Shown one piece after another: positions 20,462 to 28,623 of a stretch of 64,000 nucleotides of DNA. Every line of letters begins with the position of its first letter. Position 1 is the first letter of the stretch. Position numbers and translations under genes: made by a program. This DNA is from Eukaryota sp. TZLM1-RC (Eukaryota > Metamonada: BaSk clade), in assembly GCA_040285825.1 (NCBI GenBank), contig JAUPSS010000001.1, positions 1,922,001 through 1,986,000 on the forward strand, written 5' to 3'. The notes under the pieces were generated by a model that had not been told where the DNA came from, searched no databases, and saw only the letters and a program-made list of their open reading frames with translations.

Positions 20462-21211
20462 TTACTCCTCCTTTTCTACAGACACTGGAGCCGCAACAAT
20501 GTTGAAACGCTCCAAAACACGACGAGCTCCTGCTTTTTCAGCAAGATGAAACACCTTTAGCTTAGCTTGGGTCAAATAGCGGAGAGCCAGACGGTAGACC
20601 AAATCCACATAGGTTCCGACATGGCGGGAGATTAGATGGGCAATGGTAGTTACTTGGTTGGGATAGGTAACATACACCTTAGGGAAGGTCATCAGAGTGA
20701 AGAACGCAAAGAAGGAGAGGGTGAGACCAGTGAACAGACGGCCCAGGACAAACAAACCAAAGGAGACACCAATAGCCTTGTGTGTCAGCGTGGTGTCGTG
20801 AAATGTGGAGATCTTCCAAAAAACTCTGGCGATGGAGTTGATAAGCGGGCTAACTTCATTCACAAAATTGTGGATCTCTGCAGAGGGAACGATTTCGTCC
20901 TTCTCAGGGGTTTGTTCGGGGCTAATAGAACCACCTCTTAACATACGAGCGATGCGCTTCTTGGCATGGCCAGTGATGAGGATAACGGTAATCAACGAGG
21001 ATAGCAGGCTGATGATAGACCACGATCCAAACTTACATAAGAGATAAGTGAGAACACCGATCAAGAGTGTTAATCCAGAAACATGAGGTTTGTTCCAGAA
21101 CACTAAACTAGAGAGTGCTGGATAATCTTCAATCCAGTCAATGATGGGATGCATTCTTGGAGAGTTTAAAGTGTTGTAAATTCCAAAAATGCTTAGGTCA
21201 AGATTATCCAT
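20462..21211 (-). CDS. Reticulon-domain ER-shaping protein, about 249 aa
   Basis: I place the start at MDNLDLSI (21211); an in-frame ATG pair also exists at 21233-21238. The reticulon homology domain is recognisable: LSSLVFWNKPHVSGLTLLIG opens hydrophobic hairpin 1 (residues about 30-75), a hydrophilic loop of about 65 residues follows, then hairpin 2 (GVSFGLFVLGRLFTGLTLSF). The typical FPKVYVTYPNQV exit and an amphipathic C-terminal helix come next. Such proteins wedge into and curve ER tubules. An L-B retroelement begins within about 5 bp of the upstream ATG, so the 5' region is altered. Confidence 0.85.
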   Translation of the reverse strand: MDNLDLSIFGIYNTLNSPRMHPIIDWIEDYPALSSLVFWNKPHVSGLTLLIGVLTYLLCKFGSWSIISLLSSLITVILITGHAKKRIARMLRGGSISPEQTPEKDEIVPSAEIHNFVNEVSPLINSIARVFWKISTFHDTTLTHKAIGVSFGLFVLGRLFTGLTLSFFAFFTLMTFPKVYVTYPNQVTTIAHLISRHVGTYVDLVYRLALRYLTQAKLKVFHLAEKAGARRVLERFNIVAAPVSVEKEE

Positions 21212-21238
21212 TATTAACATTATATTAACATTCATCAT

Positions 21239-21490
21239 TATACGATGCTTTCAGGGACACTGTTTTTAATATGACAAGAACTACAGGAATCTCATGTCTG
21301 AAAGAGCCTTTGCTTAGAGATACACTGTCCATAAACAAGTTTGGTTCTGCTGATGTTAGGTGATATTTACTGTGATTGGATTGATAACATTGAAGTTATT
21401 GTTAATTTTGTCTCCTGTAATGTTGAAAATGGCACTTTGGTTCATAGAAGGAAATTTAATCCTGTAAAAGCTCTTGCGAATTAGAAATCG
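21239..21490 (+). mobile_element. LINE (L-B) endonuclease-region fragment
   Basis: It begins GATGCTTTCAGGGACACTG and continues ACAGGAATCTCATGTCTGAA, GTGATTGGATTGATAACATT, matching L-B copies at 46583-46790 and 47700-47905. Stops are present. The 5' end lies at the reticulon start. Confidence 0.7.
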
Positions 21491-21544
21491 AATTAAAATA
21501 ATAGAAAATAGGACAACTGGGAACTAAAGTGAATATTAAATAAA

Positions 21545-21812
21545 TATTCCTATCTCCCTCCAGTAAAGGCTGCTATGGCTTTCTTTGAGTACTTTGTTGT
21601 AGTTGTAAAGGAGAGAATTGGCAGATTTTTACATCTTGTTTACTGGCAAAACAGGATAGTATTTTCTATAACAGGACTGTGTTTTTATTTTTAAGAGTAT
21701 GGTAAAATTAATTTCTGATTCACTGTCTTCCTTTGAGAAATTTTCTGAATCTTTGGTAATGAATTGTTTTGATGTAGGGGATGCAAGTTTTGAGGATGTG
21801 GAGTTTTAATTG
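21545..21812 (+). mobile_element. LINE (L-A2) C-terminal fragment
   Basis: It encodes a degraded AAMAFFEYFVVVVKERIGRF...YWQNRIVFS, ending DVEF-stop, the same as 52018-52260 and 41461-41690 but on the plus strand. It has frameshifts. Between it and 22225 lies AT-rich spacer with no gene. Confidence 0.7.
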
Positions 21813-22224
21813 TGTATTTTATGTTTTCATATTTTTTGTTAAATGAATAAAAAGTAGTGTGTTGGAAATGAAAGATTTCAAATTTTGAATAAACAGAATT
21901 GTTCTTTACATCTTCAAATCTATTCCAAAAATGATTTCTATAGCTCATTTAGTTATTGGTGTAGAATATGAACGAAATACTGTGAGTAGGTTTGGTAATA
22001 GTGATTTGTGTTCGGACGATATTGAATACTGGATAGAATTTTTTTCAATTAATACAGTGCAATTTTTTGAAAAGAACTCGATTCATTTCATCCTCATTTT
22101 CTATTACCATCAACATCAAATAATGACGTTTCAAATGATTTTTGATACAATTGATTTGATCTCGGCAATTTCTTATTGGGTAATTCAGTACTATTCTTTT
22201 TGATCTTTTTTCATTAAAAACCTG

Positions 22225-23900
22225 TAAATTAACATTTAAATAATCCATCTCTCCCAAACACCAGATGCAACTCTTTTATAGTGAGATGCAAGAGAAAGCA
22301 CAGCATCAGAAACCATCTTCAACATCCCTTTAACAATAGAAAACAGAATTCTATTTTGCTAAAATAATCATTTGAAATTTCTGTCAGTTCTTTTCTTTAC
22401 AATCGATTCAAAATCTTCTAAAAAACGTATAGACGTTCGAGCAAGTAAACCAAAAAGAGAAAATACAAATTGATACAAATTGTATTTTACATGCTGTTGA
22501 CTGAACAATTTGGACAAAGGTTCACTGTATTTTTTGATTTAAATATTCACAGCTTTTGAAAGAGGATAGTGAATTTCAGAATTAGCAAGTCTTTCATTTG
22601 AGGCATAACAAGGATCAACAGACATTACATCCAATAAAATGAAGCTTCCATCTAATCCAGGTAATATCACATCACATCCATGATTTTTGTGAAAATCATC
22701 CTCAGTATCAAACAGATTTGAGAACAGAGGTTTCAAAGAGGATTCAATTCCATGAGACTTACACACACAATATAATTGGATTCTTACAGCATTGTGAACC
22801 TGGCTTCGAAAAGTAATAAAATGTTTACAATTTAACAAATGAGTAACTGAGACTTTTCGAGAACATTGATCAATTAAATTTAGAGGTAAATTATCAGGCC
22901 CGATAAAGTAACGAAATCTCTTATTCAAATTCCAAGCAGAATCAGTTAAGAGAGTAGCATAAACTTGAGGAATTGTTGTTACTAAGGCAGAGGAAGTACT
23001 GTCACACATATCTTGTAAAAGATTTGCAAAAGCGGGATTCTTTTTCTTGGCCAAGCCAAGTCTAACATCAAAATCCAAGCTTTCAAAAATCTTTGACAAT
23101 TTTTGTTGAAGCTGTTTACAGGAACACTGCAAATTCAAAAGAGATTGGTTTGGAATTTCTTGAATTGAAAGGGGAAAACATTATGTCCAAATTTGTGGTG
23201 GCAATGCTTCAAGTTCACAAGATTAGTCATTCAACTATGGACTGCAATTGGGACTAACAGATGAAAATCATCAGGAAAACTGTGAGAAAATTCATAAATA
23301 AAATTTTTGCCTCCACCCAAAAATACTGATTGACACAAAATTGAAGATTTAGTAAATCCAATACCACCCGAATTTGCCGAAGAAATTAAGTGATTTTTTA
23401 ACATTCCTGCTTCTACGTCCAATAAATCAGCAAAAAAATTCTGTTCTCAATGAATTGAAGGAACGACAAAAATCTAATGCTATGGAAGGAGCACAAGATC
23501 TCAAAATGAGGGTTATTCTCCCAGTGTAGCAAATTTTAAGCATGAAAAATTTAATATGCTTTTCTATATCTGAAGAAGAAATTGAATCAAGTTCAATTTT
23601 CATTTTTTTCAAAATAACTTGTAATTCATTCTGAATTTGAGGCACGTTTCCTAACCAACAACCAAGGAACATAAAAGCATCACTATTATAATTAGTAAAA
23701 AGGACAGTGCAATCGTTTATCGCAAGATCCTGAGCAGAGGAACCAATCAGAAGGCATTTGCTTGCATTAAGATGAAGCCCAATATTTTCATATGAATCGG
23801 CAATTTCTTGAGCAACCAATTGTAATAAATCAAAGGAACCAATCAGGGATATAGCATCTACATATGCAACTATTTTGAGGGAAGGATATTTTTGCTTAAT
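22225..23900 (-). mobile_element. LINE (L-A) copy: RT end, thumb, endonuclease, C-terminus
   Basis: On the minus strand in order: the RT palm with KIVAYVDAISLIG (the YxDD catalytic box is changed to YVDA), CLLIGSSAQDLAINDCTVLF, VPQIQNELQVILKKMKIELD, the GGIGFTKSSILCQSVFLGGG thumb motif, FGVRL-type DVRLGLAKKKNPAFANLLQD, a zinc finger with HLLNCKHFITFRSQVH (its first Cys pair is damaged here), and GCDVILPGLDGSFILLDVMS (endonuclease R/G-D...D). The remaining end to 22225 is frameshifted. It is truncated at its 5' end, where a hAT fragment abuts. Confidence 0.85.
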
Positions 23901-24057
23901 GATATATTGTCTCCAACTTGCTCTTTCTTTAGTTCCATGCGAACATCTTTTCTCTATAGCTGGTAACACAGTAGCAGAATCTAGGCATTGGTTATCACCA
24001 GAGGTTGTTGAAGATTTGTTGCGTGTTCGTTTATGCAGTTCGCAGTTGTATTTGTAA
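23900..24057 (+). mobile_element. hAT transposase C-terminal dimerisation fragment
   Basis: The plus strand reads LQLALSLVPCEHLFSIAGN then TVAESRHWLSPEVVEDLLRV and ends in TAA at 24055-24057. This is the conserved C-terminal hAT dimerisation motif (L-x-VP-x-SE-x-FS-x-AG ... R-x-x-LSPE-x-V-x-x-L). Only the last about 50 residues survive, joined directly to the broken 5' end of the LINE on the other strand. Confidence 0.75.
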
Positions 24058-24822
24058 TGTATTTTTTAAAAAAGCTTTTGTAATGATTGTATGATTTCAT
24101 TTTCAATGTAAAAATTGTTTTGACAATTTCACAAGCAGTCAACTGAACCACCACTATAAAAATAATCGATAATTTGTGTAAATTTTACTAAAGCCTATTC
24201 GATAAATTGATTTCATGGATGTCCTGGAAGGATAGCGGAACTTCATGAATTTCACCCATCCATTACCAACCCTAATCAAGAATAAACAGTCTCATACCCA
24301 TCTTCATTGATGATGTCTGAGTTCAGTCATTTGATTGTGACTTTTGGACCCTCATCTTTATAATTTCAGAGACTTTATTCAAGTCTACTTCCACAGCAAG
24401 GATTAATTAACATTTAATTGGATTTTAATATATTAAAACAGTGGTCTCCACAACATTGATTTTGGTGGACAATATGAATTTTGTTCAATCGAAAAAACAT
24501 CTTTTTAATAGACATTTTTGAGTGGTGAACATGAGATCAATAACTTTACGAAATTACCAAAATTTTATCTTAAATTTATAGGTTTTTGTGGCAGTAGGAA
24601 CATCAAAAAAAGAAAACAACAAGAAGAAAAACAATAATGTTCCTTATCCATTAATTGACACAAAATGATGGCCAAACACAAATTCTTACGTTACCCATAA
24701 GCCTGAAATCAAAAAAACAGTGCTTTAAAAACTACAGCCAATCAAGCCACATATTTATAGACAGATTAGCATTAACCTCACAAGTAAACATACCGACATT
24801 GTGAAATATTCCGAGATTCAAC
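24058..24822. other. Gene-free region downstream of RPP14
   Basis: This is AT-rich, with no ORF that looks like protein and no recognisable repeat or RNA gene. Part of it may be hAT internal or terminal sequence. Confidence 0.4.
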
Positions 24823-25131
24823 TTAAAGTAACGTGAGTACTGGAGCACTGTCTAATATCTCAAACCTACAGTCCTCACCACAAAACGTTCGCACAAGAAG
24901 AAGTCCATTCATGAATTGTTGGCAGTGTTTAGTGGGTATCCGTACAATGCCACTCACTGTATTGACGTCATACGCGAGGATCAGAGGCTGATAAGGACAG
25001 AGGTTACCGAAGAACGACACCATAGTGGAGAGAATCATGCTTTCAAACTCCAGAATTGACACCCCCTTTGAAGGTTTGGAGAAGTGGACTTTGATGCGGA
25101 GGTAGTACCATGGTGACTGATGTGCCTTCAT
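24823..25131 (-). CDS. RPP14: RNase P/MRP protein subunit, RPP14-like, 102 aa
   Basis: A compact intact ORF from ATG 25131. The pattern is that of the Rpp14/Pop5 fold: PWYYLRIKVHF at the first strand, FESMILSTMVSFFG for the long helix, PLILAYDVNTVSGIVRIPT for the middle strands, and CRFEILDSAPVLTLL at the C-terminus. The last motif and the length resemble Rpp14 more than Pop5. It should be part of the RNase P/MRP protein core for pre-tRNA 5' processing. Its ATG overlaps the stop codon of the Fanzor pseudogene on the same strand, so its original promoter has been displaced or lies inside the element. Confidence 0.8.
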   Translation of the reverse strand: MKAHQSPWYYLRIKVHFSKPSKGVSILEFESMILSTMVSFFGNLCPYQPLILAYDVNTVSGIVRIPTKHCQQFMNGLLLVRTFCGEDCRFEILDSAPVLTLL

Positions 25132-26649
25132 TGAAACAGATATTGTCTATAACAATGAAATAGGTGTCCTTTTTTTACCAATGTAGAGCGACAGAGTTTT
25201 TGAGAAGCAGAAGATTTTCTTCTTGATACCTTTTTCTTTGAACCTTTGTCAACCTTGGCTCTCTGTAGGTATCCTGGTCTATCTCCACCATTTACATGTG
25301 CTTCCATCACTGCCAACATATTCAGCGAAGCATTTCGATCTCTATTCCACAAACTTTCGCATGATTTACACATGGTAAGCCCGTGACGAATAGATATCTC
25401 ATGCGTCTTCCATGGCCTAGGATTTCTGCACCATCGGAATGTTTCAACTGTTTTCTCTGCTTTCTTACAGTTGAAACAACAGCAACTGGTTCGAAACTCA
25501 TCAATCAAAAAGACCTTATAACCAGCCTTTTTAAATAGAATTCTCAAACCTTTTCCTTTCGTAGGTTCTTTGAATTTCATGTGTTTTCGTTGTTCCCAGT
25601 CTCCGATTCCAATAACTACTTGACCTGGATCACCAATTACTGATTTGAATCTCTGGATCATCTTCGCCTCAGATCTTGTTCGATTAATCTCAGCCCACCA
25701 TCTTAGTTTCCTAAATATTTTTTGATGATAGACTTGACCAACAATACTATTCACAAAATTCTTTTGTTTAATATACTCCATAAATCTATCAAACCTGCAG
25801 CTTTTGGAATTGAATTGGGATAAAGTTGCTTCCCATTCTGCTACAGATTTAGTTTTTTGTTCATTATTTCCCAAATGTGTTGAGTAATCAATTTCGTGGG
25901 GAATATTGATTTCTTGATGTAGTTCACCTCTTAATAAACTAATTGTTCTTTCAGTCATTTGATTAATTATACTGCTGCTTAAATCCATCCTTTGTTGTTG
26001 CTCTTCAGATGGTTCATAATTGGATAGATCAATCACTCTACCAGTAGAGTTACTTATTGTGATAAGAGTGTCATTCCGTATGCTGTCTCTTATTCTTTTG
26101 AATTTGGAACATTTCGACTCAAATCTTCGTTGATTTTGAGTGTACCTGAAATGAACATATTTATCTCTCTCAGGTTTTTTTGAATGAGTCATTCCAGTAG
26201 CTAAATTGGCAGAAAAATAGAGTAGATCAGATTTCCCTGGAACAGCAGCAGCAAGGGTCATATCTTGGAATTCAGATGGATGGATGCTGGGGTCATCAAT
26301 ATATTTTTCTTTATCTTTTCATTCTTTTGCAGTTACTTTGTACTTTGTCAAGTCCATTCTAGATTGAATGAAACTTACTGCTATTCCATCAGTCTCGATA
26401 CTAGACATGATGTACTTGGAACTTTCTGCATAAAGTTTAGTGTTTTTAATCTCGTCCATTTTTAAAATTGTGTCCCATAAAACCAAATCAGCAGCTTAAT
26501 TATTGCATTGGTAATACGACCTTGGACCAAGAATGTCCTTGACTTGGACAATGAACAAGTCCAATAAACTTGTCTTGTCAATTATGATATACGAGGGAAT
26601 ACAAGAATTCTTCAAAGGCAGAGCATGAAAAAGTTTACTCTCCTCATCT

Positions 26650-26658
26650 TCTAAATAA
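26650..26658 (+). repeat. Target-site duplication, left copy (TCTAAATAA)
   Basis: Nine bases identical to 27599-27607, directly flanking the MULE. It lies inside the Fanzor coding sequence. Confidence 0.9.
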
Positions 26659-27598
26659 GAGAAATTGACAAAAAAGGACCTCTTGTCAACATAAATTTGC
26701 AAAAACAGGACCTTCTCCGATTCAACCTTCCACCAGTAAACTTCTTACCAATGACGTCTACAAACTTGTCCACAAACCTCACGATTTCAACGCCTATTCC
26801 TCTCGTTTAACTCTACTTTACATAGTATTCGCTTCTGTAGGCCTCTGATCACTTTGGATGGAACACACTTAACTGGTGATTTTGGTGGTGTATTGCTGGC
26901 TGCTTGCACAGTAGATGCGTTAGGTAGAATTTATCCCATTGCCTTTGGTATTTGTGAAATAGAAAACGGTAGAGAATGGCGTTTTTTCTTGCAACATCTG
27001 CATGCTTTGTTGAGAACAAGTAATTGGACTTTCTTATCTGACCGGCAGAAGGGTCTGATTGATGCTGTGAGCTACATTTTCCCCAATCAGTATCATGGTT
27101 ATTGTGTGAAGCATCTTGCAGATAATGTAGCAAAACGATTTAGAAACAAAGCTTTATTGATTAAAGTGTGGGAAACAGCTAGGGCTTTGACAGTTGCCCA
27201 ATACCAATCCCACTGTGAAGAGATCTGTATTGTCTCTCCAAAAGCCAGTGATTATTTGGCAAAAATTGGACCAGATCATTGGGTAAGCGCTTTGACATCC
27301 ACTTTGACATCCATGTATCTGGATTGTCTCCATTGGATGAGCTGTTGAAGTATTGAGGTTGAGTTTTCGATATGTATAAATGTTCATGTTCATAATAAAA
27401 GTGTATATTTAGCATTGATAGAGAATATCAGAATCAGTGACAGAAGTGACAAAGTTTATTAAAAGAACAATAGGACAGTGATGGAGAAGATAACACCAGT
27501 GAGAATGAGAACAAGGGCCCAATTTTGCAAAAGCGTTTATGGGTGGACCCAAATCTGCAAAATGAAAAACTCAGGTGGACCTGTTTTGTCAATGCCCC
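26659..27598 (+). mobile_element. Mutator-like element (MULE), 940 bp, with partial transposase
   Basis: The boundaries are set by a perfect 9-bp target duplication. The left end GAGAAATTGACAAAAAAGG and the inverted right end GGGGCATTGACAAAACAGG form a short imperfect terminal inverted repeat. Just inside each end, TTTGCAAAAACAGGACC and TTTTGCAGATTTGGGTCC form a second, subterminal pair. Inside (26850-27348, plus strand) is a MULE DDE-type transposase segment: LDGTHLTGDFGGVLLAACTV (first Asp), LSDRQKGLIDAV (second Asp), YHGYCVKHLADN. The third catalytic residue and the DNA-binding and zinc-finger regions are absent, so it is internally deleted and non-autonomous. Confidence 0.9.
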
Positions 27599-27607
27599 TC
27601 TAAATAA
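27599..27607 (+). repeat. Target-site duplication, right copy (TCTAAATAA)
   Basis: Identical to 26650-26658. Nine bases is the usual MULE duplication length. Confidence 0.9.
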
Positions 27608-28310
27608 TTATTAATATATAACATTGCCCTCAAATACAAATTTGATTTTGACGAAAAATCAAATTTTGAATATTTTTCCCTTTTAAAATTACTGGGAAGT
27701 AAAAGAGGGATCTGGTCATTAATGAAAAGCGAAGTAATTGATGAGACTTTGTTTCTCATTGCAGAAGTTTCGCCATCAATATCTCTAAATCCTTCTAGAA
27801 GGAGAGATTTAACTTTGTTGATGAATAATGAGAAGTTTTTCTTATCTTGCTTTTTCAGGACATTGTTGTTTCTCTTAACATCATAAAAAACATCGACAAA
27901 CCGATCCAAGTAATCAAAATAATGCTCCTGGATGTTATTTTTGAAATTCACAATCAGTTTGTCAATTGTGTAATACAAAATATTACTTATTCCTTTTTTT
28001 GATAAAACTTTTGGAACAAGTTTTTCTTTAAAGTGTTGGTGATAGAATTCCAACAACGGGGCACAACGAGAATTTTGCAAAGCTCTTTTTGTCTTTGCGT
28101 TAAGGGAACTTTCCTCATCGCTTTGGGACGTGACCACAAGAAAAGCGTCAAGAAATAATTGGGTTTCAATTTTTGGTAAAATAGCATTTGGGATTAAATC
28201 AAAAAGATGCAAATAATAACCACAAATGAATTCTAAACCAACAATAGAAATTTCCTGACACCTAATTACTGCCTCATCGATCACTTCAATAATTTTCGGA
28301 TCATCTGCCA

Positions 28311-28450
28311 AAAAACGTATAGCCGTTGGAGCAAGTAAACCAAATAGACAAAATAGAAATGGATACAAATTGTATTTTGCATGCTGTTGGCTGGACAATT
28401 TGGATAAAGGTTCATTATATTTTTTGATTTTGAAATTTTCAAATAGAGAA
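28311..28450 (-). mobile_element. LINE (L-A) C-terminal fragment fused in frame to the Fanzor N-terminus
   Basis: The minus strand reads SQQHAKYNLYPFLFCLFG then LAPTAIRFL, matching QHAKYNLYPFVFSLFG and LAPTALRFLDDF in the copy at 61333-62217. Homology ends at FL(A)DD, where the Fanzor sequence takes over. Either the Fanzor inserted into this LINE or the LINE was truncated against it. Confidence 0.8.
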
Positions 28451-28623
28451 AGTAATCTTGAATTTGTTTCATGAACTTAATCTCAAAACTCAACCAGATC
28501 AAAAAAATGTGTTGTTAGAAACAAACACATTATTATGGTAATAAGGGTGATATTCCATAAACAATTTAGGAAATAAAAACCAAAAAACTAATTACTAACC
28601 TCAAAAACCAATTTATTTACAAA

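Larger units (their letters stand above)
25128..28310 (-). pseudogene. Fanzor (eukaryotic TnpB-like RNA-guided nuclease) pseudogene, split by a MULE
   Basis: Read on the minus strand in three collinear same-frame pieces. 28310-27608 is a helical N-terminal part (PKIIEVIDEAVIRCQEISIV, HYFDYLDRFVDVFYDVKRNN, SNLYLRAMLYINNYLE). 26649-26499 continues DEESKLFHALPL then CIPSYIIIDKTSLLDLF. 26261-25128 is the nuclease part: FRYTQNQRRFE, VVIGIGDW, LRILFKKAGYKVFLIDEFRTS, a CxxC...CxxC zinc ribbon (CFNC...CKSC) and RuvC-III WNRDRNASLNML. Ignoring the MULE, the frame is continuous across 27607/26649. Lesions: in-frame TAA at 26496-26498, in-frame TGA at 26319-26321, and Val (26241-26243) where RuvC-I has Asp before PG. 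So it is dead as a nuclease. The N-terminal end joins a LINE fragment in frame. Confidence 0.88.

Noticed and set aside
26265-26465. 66-codon plus-strand ORF in the gap between Fanzor pieces
   Set aside because: The minus strand is continuous Fanzor frame here apart from the two stops; the plus-strand ORF is its shadow.
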